Shown in pieces: positions 5,943-13,261 of a stretch of 16,069 nucleotides of DNA. The DNA lies in assembly GCA_910578215.1 (NCBI GenBank), contig CAJTPH010000055.1:1-16069 (forward strand). The letters are read 5' to 3'. A model generated the notes under the pieces. That model was not told the origin of the DNA. It saw nothing but the letters and a program-made list of their open reading frames with translations, and ran no database searches. Every line of letters begins with the position of its first letter. Within the stretch, counting starts at the first letter, position 1. The position numbers and the translations under genes are program-made. This DNA comes from an uncultured Acetatifactor sp. (lineage in GTDB: Bacteria > Bacillota > Clostridia > Lachnospirales > Lachnospiraceae).

Positions 5943-6571
5943 GAATCGTAGTGTGTGTGTCCGGCGGGGGAACCAACCTGCAGGCTGTTCTGGATGCCAT
6001 CGACGCGGGAAAAATTACCAATGCCCAGGTGGCTGCGGTAATCAGCAACAGCGCCGGGGCAAAGGCGCTTCAGCGCGCCCGGGACCATCATATTCCGGGG
6101 ATTTTGATGTCTCCTAAGGAGTATTCGGACAGGGAGGCCTATAACGAGGCGTTTACTGCCCAAATGGCCGGTCTGAACCCGGATCTGATCGTGCTCGCGG
6201 GCTTTCTGGTGCGGATTCCGCCCCAGATGGTGCAGAGATTTCCGGACCGCATCATCAATATTCACCCGTCCCTGATTCCCTCCTTCTGCGGGGTAGGCTA
6301 TTACGGGCTTAAGGTTCACGAGAAGGTGCTGGAACGGGGAGTAAAGGTCACGGGAGCAACGGTGCATTTCGTCAATGAGGGGATGGACGAGGGCCCGATT
6401 ATAGCGCAGAAGGCGGTATATATAGAGGAAAACGACACGCCGGAGCTTTTGCAGCGCCGTGTCATGGAGCAGGCGGAATGGGTGCTGCTTCCCCAGGCGA
6501 TTGACGACATTGCCAACGGGAGGCTGGAGATCGTGGACGGGCATGTAAGGCACAGGGAAAGCAGGGTCTGA
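5936..6571 (+). CDS. purN: Phosphoribosylglycinamide formyltransferase
   Basis: PurN transfers a formyl group from 10-formyl-tetrahydrofolate to GAR, giving FGAR. The ATG at 5936 overlaps the purM stop by 7 nt and follows AAAGGGAG (5921-5928); a longer frame exists upstream but lies inside purM. The 211-aa product has the nucleotide-binding start SGGGTNLQ (9-16), the catalytic pair N108 and H110 in IINIHPSLIPSF, and D151 in DEGPIIAQ, the three residues known to be essential in E. coli PurN. The loop FCGVGYYGLKVHE is the form I associate with Clostridia. After the stop comes an 80-bp gap with a TGTCCG/CGGACA hairpin (6609-6626) before purD. Confidence 0.97.
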   Translation: MLRIVVCVSGGGTNLQAVLDAIDAGKITNAQVAAVISNSAGAKALQRARDHHIPGILMSPKEYSDREAYNEAFTAQMAGLNPDLIVLAGFLVRIPPQMVQRFPDRIINIHPSLIPSFCGVGYYGLKVHEKVLERGVKVTGATVHFVNEGMDEGPIIAQKAVYIEENDTPELLQRRVMEQAEWVLLPQAIDDIANGRLEIVDGHVRHRESRV

Positions 6572-6651
6572 GGTTTTTCGGTGCGCGAGGCTTCAAATGT
6601 GAAATAGATGTCCGGCAAAGCGGACAGAGAGGCATAGGAGTGAGAAACGGC

Positions 6652-7929
6652 ATGAAAGTATTGATTGTAGGCGGCGGCGGACGCGAACATGCGATTGCGG
6701 TCAGTATGAAGAAAAGCAGCAGGGTGGAGAAGCTTTATTGTGTGCCCGGAAACGCGGGAATTGCACAGATTGCGGAGTGTGAGCCTTCCATCGGCGTCAT
6801 GGAATTTGACAGGCTCGTGGCTTACGCAAGGGAAAAGGAGATCGATCTGGTGTTTGTGGCGCCGGATGACCCGCTGGTGGCCGGCCTGGTGGACAGAATG
6901 GAGGCGGAGGGCTTCCGTACCTTCGGTCCCCGGTCCGATGCGGCGATTCTGGAGGGGAGCAAGGTATTTTCCAAGGATTTGATGAAAAAATACCATATTC
7001 CCACGGCTGCCTATGAAACCTTTGACGATCCCCACAGTGCTTTGGAATATCTGCAGACGGCGAAAATGCCCATTGTGTTAAAGGCGGACGGTCTTGCCCT
7101 GGGCAAGGGCGTGCTGATCTGCGAAACGCTTGAGGAAGCGCAGGCAGGCGTCAGGGAGATCATGACGGATAAGCATTTCGGCAACGCCGGCAACCGTATG
7201 GTTATTGAGGAATTTATGACAGGGCGGGAGGTTTCCGTATTGTCCTTTGTGGACGGGAAGACCGTCAAACCCATGACCTCCGCTCAGGACCACAAGCGCG
7301 CGAAGGACGGGGACCAGGGCCTGAACACAGGCGGCATGGGCAATTTTTCACCCAGTCCTTTCTATACTGAGGAGGTAGACGAATTCTGCCGGAAGTATAT
7401 TTATCAGCCTACCGTGGATGCAATGGCGGCGGAGGGAAGGGAGTTCAAGGGGGTTATCTTCTTCGGACTGATGCTGACGCCGGAGGGCCCCAAAGTTCTG
7501 GAATACAACGCCAGATTCGGAGATCCCGAGGCGCAGGTAGTGCTCTGCAGGATGAAAAACGATATAATGGACGTGATAGACGCCTGTATCGACGGCACTC
7601 TCGACAGGGTGGACCTGCAGTTTGAGGACAATGCGGCAGTCTGCGTGGTGCTTGCGTCCGACGGCTATCCGGTGTCCTATGAAAAGGGCTTCGAGATCAC
7701 AGGGCTGGAGCGGTTTGAGGGAAAAGAGGATTACTATTGCTTTCATGCCGGAAGCAAATTTGATGATAAGGGGTCTGTTGTCACAAACGGAGGCCGTGTG
7801 CTTGGTGTGACCGCGAAGGGTGCGACCCTGAAGGAGGCCCGGGAGAAGGCTTACGAAGCGGCGGAATGGGTTTCCTTTGCGAACAAATATATGCGGCACG
7901 ATATCGGAAAGGCGATAGACGAGGCATAA
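6652..7929 (+). CDS. purD: Phosphoribosylamine-glycine ligase (GAR synthetase)
   Basis: PurD joins glycine to phosphoribosylamine with ATP, the second step of purine synthesis. The ATG at 6652 gives MKVLIVGGGGREHA, the canonical PurD N-terminus, and follows AGGAG (6636-6640) at 11 nt; an in-frame GTG at 6640 overlaps that ribosome binding site and is unlikely. The 425-aa product has ATP-grasp motifs: VLKADGLALGKG near residues 142-153, DHKRAKDGDQGLNTGGMG near 212-230, and EYNARFGDPEAQ at 284-295 carrying metal-binding residues. In Bacillus-type operons purH usually lies between purN and purD; it is absent here. The next gene starts 47 bp later with no terminator. Confidence 0.97.
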   Translation: MKVLIVGGGGREHAIAVSMKKSSRVEKLYCVPGNAGIAQIAECEPSIGVMEFDRLVAYAREKEIDLVFVAPDDPLVAGLVDRMEAEGFRTFGPRSDAAILEGSKVFSKDLMKKYHIPTAAYETFDDPHSALEYLQTAKMPIVLKADGLALGKGVLICETLEEAQAGVREIMTDKHFGNAGNRMVIEEFMTGREVSVLSFVDGKTVKPMTSAQDHKRAKDGDQGLNTGGMGNFSPSPFYTEEVDEFCRKYIYQPTVDAMAAEGREFKGVIFFGLMLTPEGPKVLEYNARFGDPEAQVVLCRMKNDIMDVIDACIDGTLDRVDLQFEDNAAVCVVLASDGYPVSYEKGFEITGLERFEGKEDYYCFHAGSKFDDKGSVVTNGGRVLGVTAKGATLKEAREKAYEAAEWVSFANKYMRHDIGKAIDEA

Positions 7930-7976
7930 AACCTTGTATTGTCAATGATTGTTTGGTTAGAGGGGAGGCATTGTGT

Positions 7977-8453
7977 ATGGATCGGACAGAAATACTTGAA
8001 AGGGCGGGGGGAATGGATAGCTACAATATCCCACGGGTGTGTAAGAACTGCGGCGGAGTTATGGTGTTTAAAGGTGTAGGGGAATATCGCTGTGAGGAGT
8101 GCGGTGAGGTGGACTATGACGATTACGGCAAGGTAAGGCTGTATATCGAGGAGCATAGAGGCGCTACGGCCGCGGAAATTGAAGGCGCTATCGGCGTGTC
8201 CCAGAGAACGATCCGAAAGCTTTTAAAGGAGGGGAGGCTGGAGGTTGCCGAGGGCTCCAAGTCGTTTTTGACATGTGAGGTCTGCGGAAAGAAGATTCGT
8301 TCCGGGCAGTATTGTCCGGAGTGTGAGATCAATGTCCATCGGAAGCTGGAGGAAAAGCAGCGCGAGCTGGCGCAGAAGAGCAAGAATGCCCAGGGATACA
8401 GCGGACCACAGAAGGCCGAAGAAGGACAGAGGAGATTCAGAAGGGACTCGTAA
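7977..8453 (+). CDS. Zinc-ribbon / HTH / zinc-ribbon protein
   Basis: The 158-aa product has three parts. An N-terminal zinc ribbon has Cys pairs 22/25 and 39/42 (CKNCGG, CEECGE). A helix-turn-helix-like middle spans about residues 62-88 (AAEIEGAIGVSQRTIRKLLKEG). A second ribbon has pairs 100/103 and 113/116 (CEVCGKK, CPECE). A charged, probably helical tail rich in E, K, Q and R follows. This arrangement resembles the flagellar-operon protein family typified by B. subtilis YvyF (TIGR03826 as I recall), but no flagellar gene is nearby. The ATG at 7977 follows AGGGGAGG (7961-7968); an earlier in-frame ATG at 7866 lies inside purD. The 47-bp gap after purD suggests co-transcription with the purine genes. 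DNA or RNA binding is plausible; the actual function is unknown. Confidence 0.85.
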   Translation: MDRTEILERAGGMDSYNIPRVCKNCGGVMVFKGVGEYRCEECGEVDYDDYGKVRLYIEEHRGATAAEIEGAIGVSQRTIRKLLKEGRLEVAEGSKSFLTCEVCGKKIRSGQYCPECEINVHRKLEEKQRELAQKSKNAQGYSGPQKAEEGQRRFRRDS

Positions 8454-8500
8454 CAGGGTCAGATTCATACAATCGACAAGGATAAAGAAAGGAAATGCGT

Positions 8501-9922
8501 ATGAAAAGAGAAGGTAAATTACAATGGAGAGGGGGGCTTCTGGCCGGAGCGTTTGCGTTATGTCTGGCAATCATGCTGGGAATATTTGCGGAAGGCTTTT
8601 CCATTGTGAGCCATGCGGAGGGCCAGGGCAGGATTAAGGCAACCAGCGCCATCATCCGTTCGGAGGCAAGCACCAGCAGCGAGCGCCTCGGGAGCGTGAA
8701 GAAGGACAGCACGATCACAATTCTCGGTCAGGTTCAGGGCGCGGACGGACGTACCTGGTATGAGGTCTGGGTTGATTCCACCACCAGAGGATATATCCGT
8801 TCCGATCTGGTGGAGCTCACAGGAGGCGATGTGCCTTCTTCCAGCAATCCCACGCCGGCACCTCCTGAGACACCGGTGGAGGTCACAGAGGTAAATCCTG
8901 TCAGCGCTACGGTTACAAGCGGCACACAGGTGAGGATCAGAAGCAATGCTTCCACCACCAGCGAGATGGTGGCAATGGTGTCAAATGAGCTGGCGCTTAC
9001 CGTGACCGGTCAGGCCAATGGAACAGACGGAGCTGTCTGGTACAAGGTAAGCTTTATTTCCAACGGCACACAGATAAGCGGATTTATCCGCTCAAACTAT
9101 GTAACGCTTTCCGGCGAGCTGACACCGGTGACACAGACGCCGCCTGATGTGCCCCAGCAGCCCGAAGAAACAAATTCTCCTGAGGAACCTCCCGCGGCGA
9201 CTGAACCTCCTGCGGAAGCTCCGGAGAAAGAGTATGATACCATATTTATACAGGATGACTGGAAGCTTTATAAGCCTTCCAATAATGATTCCTGGTCCAT
9301 CAAGGATCTGCTTAACGCAAATAACGACATAGTGAAGAATCAGAAAATTATAATTATTGTTCTGGTGATTCTTCTTGTGGCGGCTCTTTCCACGGTGGGC
9401 TACCTGATCTTTAAGATCAAGGATGTGATGGATTCGGCGTATTTTAATCAGGTGGAAAGCGAGACTCTGAGAAAACGCAGCGCAGCGGTATCGCAGGCAG
9501 GCGGTCAGAGGGTAATGCATACGGTCGGCACCGAGAAGCAGCCGTCCAGACCGGTAGGAGCGCCGGGTCAGAGGCCTGCGGGGGCTCAGGGCCAGAGACC
9601 GGCAGGAGCGCCGGGTCAGAGACCAGCGGGGGCTCAGGGCCAAAGGCCGGCAGGAGCGCCAGGTCAGAGACCTGCGGGGGCTCAGGGCCAAAGACCGGCA
9701 GGAGCGCCGGGCCAAAGACCTGCGGGAGCTCAGGGCCAAAGGCCGGTGGGAGCCCAGGGACAGAAAGCAGCCGGTCAGGGGCAGCCCGTTCCTAACAGCG
9801 GTTTGAAACCCCAGCCCAAGGATAACCAGCAGGCCCAGGGCTGGCAGTCCAAAAAATTTATGACAGACGATGACGACGAATTTGAATTTGAATTTTTAAA
9901 TGTGGACGGCAACGAGAATTAA
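8501..9922 (+). CDS. Membrane protein with two SH3b domains and repeat-rich tail
   Basis: The 473-aa product begins with a basic stretch and a hydrophobic segment (about residues 11-36) followed by SHA-EG, which could be an uncleaved anchor or a signal peptide cut after A39. Two bacterial SH3 (SH3b) domains follow at about 45-107 and 136-204, each with an IRSEAS/IRSNAS start, a W-Y core and a GxIRS(D/N) end. SH3b domains often bind cell-wall peptides. A Pro/Glu linker (207-243) leads to a second membrane span at about 283-305 (IIIIVLVILLVAALSTVGYL). The predicted cytoplasmic tail holds nine octapeptides of type RPAGAxGQ (350-421) and ends in an acidic, aromatic stretch (DDDDEFEFEF). The ATG at 8501 lies 8 nt after AAAGG; an ATG at 8495 is too close to it. 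The gene starts 47 bp after the zinc-ribbon gene. Function is unknown; a wall-sensing or anchoring role is inference. Confidence 0.85.
   Translation: MKREGKLQWRGGLLAGAFALCLAIMLGIFAEGFSIVSHAEGQGRIKATSAIIRSEASTSSERLGSVKKDSTITILGQVQGADGRTWYEVWVDSTTRGYIRSDLVELTGGDVPSSSNPTPAPPETPVEVTEVNPVSATVTSGTQVRIRSNASTTSEMVAMVSNELALTVTGQANGTDGAVWYKVSFISNGTQISGFIRSNYVTLSGELTPVTQTPPDVPQQPEETNSPEEPPAATEPPAEAPEKEYDTIFIQDDWKLYKPSNNDSWSIKDLLNANNDIVKNQKIIIIVLVILLVAALSTVGYLIFKIKDVMDSAYFNQVESETLRKRSAAVSQAGGQRVMHTVGTEKQPSRPVGAPGQRPAGAQGQRPAGAPGQRPAGAQGQRPAGAPGQRPAGAQGQRPAGAPGQRPAGAQGQRPVGAQGQKAAGQGQPVPNSGLKPQPKDNQQAQGWQSKKFMTDDDDEFEFEFLNVDGNEN
9548..9763 (+). repeat. Nine 24-bp coding tandem repeats
   Basis: Nine in-frame 24-bp units encode octapeptides RP(A/V)GA(P/Q)GQ. 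Units 1-8 alternate P and Q at the sixth position, so the higher-order period is 48 bp and 16 residues; unit 9 breaks the alternation (RPVGAQGQ). Synonymous changes between units show the array is not brand new. Such arrays commonly vary in copy number by slippage or recombination. Confidence 0.95.
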
Positions 9923-9935
9923 TAAGGCGGCGCAG

Positions 9936-9966
9936 AGAGGATGTCTATTGCAGGCATCCTCTTTAT
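9936..9966 (+). terminator. Probable terminator after the SH3b gene
   Basis: AGAGGATG (9936-9943) pairs with CATCCTCT (9955-9962) around an 11-nt loop, followed by a short U-rich tail TTTAT. It lies 14 bp after the stop codon and is the first terminator-like element downstream of purE. The tail is short, so read-through is possible. Confidence 0.55.
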
Positions 9967-10025
9967 GCGTGAGGAGATAAGGTATATCGATTCATTAAAA
10001 GCCTATAAACTTTTCGGAGGGTTGG

Positions 10026-10063
10026 TTGACAGTGCCAAAAGCTTGTTATAATATAAATATAAC
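10026..10063 (+). promoter_or_regulatory. gntR promoter with overlapping inverted-repeat operator
   Basis: A perfect -35 TTGACA (10026-10031) is followed by TATAAT (10047-10052) at 15 bp, or TAATAT (10049-10054) at the standard 17 bp. The inverted repeat GTTATA (10045-10050) and TATAAC (10058-10063), with a 7-bp centre, covers the -10 and start region. This is the position expected for an autoregulatory operator of the GntR-type repressor encoded downstream. Confidence 0.65.
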
Positions 10064-10075
10064 ATCAGAGTCTGT

Positions 10076-10125
10076 TTGAAAAATCATTCCCCCGGTCTGC
10101 ACGCCCCGCGGAAGGCATTTTTCAA
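10076..10125 (+). promoter_or_regulatory. Long hairpin in the gntR 5' leader
   Basis: TTGAAAAAT (10076-10084) pairs with ATTTTTCAA (10117-10125), continued by TTCC (10087-10090) with GGAA (10110-10113). CCCCGC in its apical part (10104-10109) is also complementary to GCGGGG (10146-10151), which directly abuts the gntR ribosome binding site. Folding of the leader could therefore affect translation. There is no U-tract suited to termination. Confidence 0.45.
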
Positions 10126-10161
10126 GCACGCTCCAGCGAGGCTTTGCGGGGAGGAGGCATA

Positions 10162-10548
10162 ATGATAATAGAGATAGATTTTAACAGTGACGAAGCGTTG
10201 TATTTGCAGCTGCGGAATCAGATCATTATGGGCATTGCCACCGCACAGTTTCATGAGGGCGACTCCCTTCCAAGCGTCCGCCAGCTGGCCGATTCCATCG
10301 GCATCAATATGCATACGGTAAACAAGGCGTATACGGTGCTGAAGCAGGAGGGCTATGTGAAGGTCGACCGCAGAAGGGGAGCGGTGATTGCCATAGACGA
10401 GGACAAAGCGAGCACCCTTGAGGAATTAAAACGGGGGCTGCAGGTAATACTTGCCAAGGGCAGCTGCAAAAATATCAGCAAAGAGGAAATACACGAATTG
10501 ATCGAAGAAATATACGATGATTTTACGGCATATCAGGATACGTTTTAG
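10162..10548 (+). CDS. GntR-family transcriptional regulator, YtrA type
   Basis: The 128-aa protein has an N-terminal winged helix-turn-helix at about residues 8-78, with the GntR signature LPSVRQLADSIGINMHTVNKAYTVLKQEGYV (quoted here in parts: LPSVRQLADSIGINM, then HTVNKAYTVLKQEGYV). Its C-terminal domain is only about 50 residues (EEIHELIEEIYDDF), as in the YtrA subfamily, too short for an FadR- or HutC-type ligand domain. The ATG at 10162 follows GAGGAGG; a TTG in frame at 10144 is less likely. YtrA regulators usually precede ABC-transporter genes; here the next gene, 71 bp on, is clpC, with no terminator between. It probably represses its own promoter through the inverted repeat at 10045-10063, and may thereby control clpC. 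Confidence 0.9.
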   Translation: MIIEIDFNSDEALYLQLRNQIIMGIATAQFHEGDSLPSVRQLADSIGINMHTVNKAYTVLKQEGYVKVDRRRGAVIAIDEDKASTLEELKRGLQVILAKGSCKNISKEEIHELIEEIYDDFTAYQDTF

Positions 10549-10619
10549 AATATAGGAATTCATAAGAACCGCCGAAATAAAGTAACGGAAGCCGGAAAAC
10601 GGCAGAATGAGAGGGAATA

Positions 10620-13073
10620 ATGCAGTCAGGTTTTACGGACAAGGCACAGGAGGCCTTGGGTTACGCATCGAAATTTGCCGCGCGTCTAAAGCAGGGGTAT
10701 GTGGGAACGGAGCATATTCTTGCGGGGCTTTTGAAGGAGCAGACGGGTGTGGCGCATAAGGTTTTGACTGACAACGGGGTGGAGCTGTCCCAGGTGCTGG
10801 ATATGATTCAGGAATTGATCGCCTTTGACGGGGGAGTGGGCGTCAGGGAGAGGGAGGGCTATTCTCCCAGGGCACGGAAGATCCTTGAGGAAGCTCACAG
10901 GCAGGCGGACCGCTTCGGGCAGAGCCAGACAGGCACGGAGCACCTTTTGATGGCGTTGATTAAAGAGGGTGAAAATGTGGCGGTGCGTCTTCTGAATACC
11001 CTTGGCTCAAATGTGCAGAAAATATATGTGGACACCCTGATTGCCATCGGTCAGGACGGAAATCTGTACAAGGAGGATCTGGCAAGAAAATCTTCCGGAA
11101 GAACCAAGACCTCCACGCTGGGGCAGTACAGCAGGGATCTGACGGCCATGGCCAGAGAGGGAAAGCTTGACCCCGTCATCGGCAGAGAGGACGAGATCAG
11201 AAGGCTGATTCAGATTTTAAGCCGCCGCACCAAGAATAATCCCTGTCTTATCGGAGAGCCCGGCGTGGGAAAAACGGCGGTGGTTGAGGGGCTGGCACAG
11301 CGCATCGTGGAGGGAAAGGTCCCCTTTACGGTGAAGGACAAGAGAGTGCTGACCCTGGACCTGTCCGGCATGGTTGCAGGCAGCAAATACCGGGGCGAGT
11401 TTGAGGAGAGGATCAAGAAGGTTATCAAGGAGGTCATTGAGGACGGAAATGTGGTGCTGTTCCTGGATGAGCTGCATACCATCATAGGCGCGGGAGGCGC
11501 GGAGGGGGCCATCGACGCTTCCAATATTTTAAAGCCTTCCCTTGCCCGGGGAGAGCTGCAGATGATCGGGGCGACCACCATTGCGGAGTACCGCAAGTAT
11601 ATCGAGAAGGATGCGGCGTTGGAGAGGCGTTTCCAGCCGGTGAATGTGGAAGAACCCACCGAGGAGGAGGCCATCCGCATTCTGGAGGGTATCAAGGGAA
11701 AATATGAGGAGCATCATCAGGTGGTTATCGGCAAGGAGGTTGTGGAGGCGGCGGTAAGGCTGTCAAGCCGCTATATCAACGACAGAAATCTGCCGGATAA
11801 GGCCATTGACCTGATCGACGAGGCGGCTGCAAGCGCAAGGCTTCGCTCCATGGATATGCCCGACAGGCAGAAGGAGCTTCTGGACGAGATAAAGAAAATG
11901 GATCTGCAGATCGAACGCTCTATCCGCATGGAGGCGTTTACGCAGGCGGCGGAGATCAAGCACAATCAGGATGAGCTTCTGAAAAAATACGAGCGCATGA
12001 AGAAGCGGGAAGCAGGCAGGGAGCAGGCGAAGCTTTGCAGTATCAGTGAGAACGAAATTGCGGAAGTGGTTGCCATGTGGACAAAAATTCCCGTGCAGAA
12101 GCTGGCACAGAAGGAAAGCGAGCGGCTGCTGAAGCTGGAGAGCATCCTGCACAGGCGTGTCATAGGCCAGGAGGAGGCGGTGACGGCGGTTGCAAAGGCA
12201 ATGCGGCGGGGCAGGGTCGGCTTGAAGGACCCGAAGCGTCCTATCGGCTCCTTCCTGTTCCTGGGACCTACGGGCGTTGGAAAGACGGAGCTGTCCAAGG
12301 CGCTGGCGGAGGCCATGTTCGGCTCCGAGGACGCGATCATCAGGGTGGATATGTCCGAGTATATGGAGGGGCATTCCGTGTCCAAGATGATTGGCTCGCC
12401 GCCCGGATACGTGGGCTTTGAGGAGGGCGGTCAGCTCAGCGAGAAGGTGCGCCGCAATCCCTATTCCGTGGTGCTCTTTGACGAGATTGAAAAGGCGCAT
12501 CCCGACGTGTTTAACGTTCTGCTTCAGGTGCTGGATGACGGGCATATCACGGATTCCAAGGGCAGGAAGGTCAGCTTTAAAAATACGATCTTGATTATGA
12601 CCTCCAACGCCGGGGCACAGAGGATTGTGGACCCGAAGAATCTGGGCTTTGCCACGGGAAGCAATGCGAAACAGGATTATGAAAAAATGAAGTCCAATGT
12701 CATGGAGGAGGTAAAGCGCAGTTTCAAGCCGGAATTTATCAACCGAATCGACGATATTATCGTTTTCCATCAGCTAAACACCGAGAATATGAAGGAGATC
12801 GTCAATCTGCTTGCGGCGAATCTTTATAAGCGGTGCGAGGCGCAGATGGACATTAAGCTTTCCATGTCCGGAGCGCTCAAGGGTCATCTGGTTGAAAAAT
12901 ACGCGGATAATAAGATGGGGGCAAGACCTCTGAAGCGCGCCATACAGTCGGTGGTGGAGGACGCCCTTGCGGAGGAGATTCTGCAGAAAAAGGTGCAGCC
13001 CGGCGATGCGGTAACCGCCGGCTACAAAAACGGAAAAGTATGTTTTGCGGTGAAGGAAAATAAAAAATTGTAG
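10620..13073 (+). CDS. clpC: ATP-dependent Clp protease ATP-binding subunit ClpC
   Basis: This AAA+ unfoldase feeds substrates to the ClpP peptidase in the cytoplasm. The 817-aa product shows the full ClpC layout: double Clp N-domain (1-145), D1 with Walker A GEPGVGKT (212-219), pore loop around KYRGEF (256-261) and Walker B VVLFLDE (278-284), and a middle domain with the UVR-type coiled coil (about 425-465). D2 follows with Walker A GPTGVGKT (549-556), GYVGF pore loop (596-600) and Walker B VVLFDE (617-622). LGF at 675-677 sits where ClpC proteins carry their ClpP-binding loop. The RBS GAGAGGGA (10609-10616) is close to the ATG. No CtsR-type heptad repeat or CIRCE element is visible upstream, and ctsR, mcsA and mcsB are absent. 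clpC followed by radA matches Firmicutes synteny. Confidence 0.95.
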   Translation: MQSGFTDKAQEALGYASKFAARLKQGYVGTEHILAGLLKEQTGVAHKVLTDNGVELSQVLDMIQELIAFDGGVGVREREGYSPRARKILEEAHRQADRFGQSQTGTEHLLMALIKEGENVAVRLLNTLGSNVQKIYVDTLIAIGQDGNLYKEDLARKSSGRTKTSTLGQYSRDLTAMAREGKLDPVIGREDEIRRLIQILSRRTKNNPCLIGEPGVGKTAVVEGLAQRIVEGKVPFTVKDKRVLTLDLSGMVAGSKYRGEFEERIKKVIKEVIEDGNVVLFLDELHTIIGAGGAEGAIDASNILKPSLARGELQMIGATTIAEYRKYIEKDAALERRFQPVNVEEPTEEEAIRILEGIKGKYEEHHQVVIGKEVVEAAVRLSSRYINDRNLPDKAIDLIDEAAASARLRSMDMPDRQKELLDEIKKMDLQIERSIRMEAFTQAAEIKHNQDELLKKYERMKKREAGREQAKLCSISENEIAEVVAMWTKIPVQKLAQKESERLLKLESILHRRVIGQEEAVTAVAKAMRRGRVGLKDPKRPIGSFLFLGPTGVGKTELSKALAEAMFGSEDAIIRVDMSEYMEGHSVSKMIGSPPGYVGFEEGGQLSEKVRRNPYSVVLFDEIEKAHPDVFNVLLQVLDDGHITDSKGRKVSFKNTILIMTSNAGAQRIVDPKNLGFATGSNAKQDYEKMKSNVMEEVKRSFKPEFINRIDDIIVFHQLNTENMKEIVNLLAANLYKRCEAQMDIKLSMSGALKGHLVEKYADNKMGARPLKRAIQSVVEDALAEEILQKKVQPGDAVTAGYKNGKVCFAVKENKKL

Positions 13074-13090
13074 AAAAATGAGAGGATATA

Positions 13091-13099
13091 TGCTATAAT
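13091..13099 (+). promoter_or_regulatory. Extended -10 promoter after clpC
   Basis: TGCTATAAT is a perfect extended -10 element (TG, one base, TATAAT at 13094-13099), 17 bp after the clpC stop. TTGTAG (13068-13073) could be a -35 but the 20-bp spacing is long, so the promoter would rely on the extended -10. It would give an mRNA for the 137-aa gene with a leader of about 155 nt. That leader contains a repeated GCGGACTGG (13128 and 13149 area), an ATTGACA motif seen twice, and no clear terminator. Confidence 0.55.
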
Positions 13100-13261
13100 A
13101 TTGACACAGAAGGCAGTGAGCAGCGAAGCGGACTGGAGCGGCGCATTGCGGACTGGCGGCAATTATGGCATGGCGCAGAAGCGCACAAAATCGTTATGTA
13201 ATTTTTACAGACATGTGAATATCAGATTGACAATAGATACCAAAGACAGGAGGATACACAC

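Noticed and set aside
9548..9763. CRISPR-like array
   Set aside because: The periodic DNA is a contiguous in-frame coding repeat without spacers.
13227..13232. TTGACA as a promoter -35 before the 137-aa gene
   Set aside because: There is no -10 at 16-18 bp; that position is occupied by the ribosome binding site of the gene.
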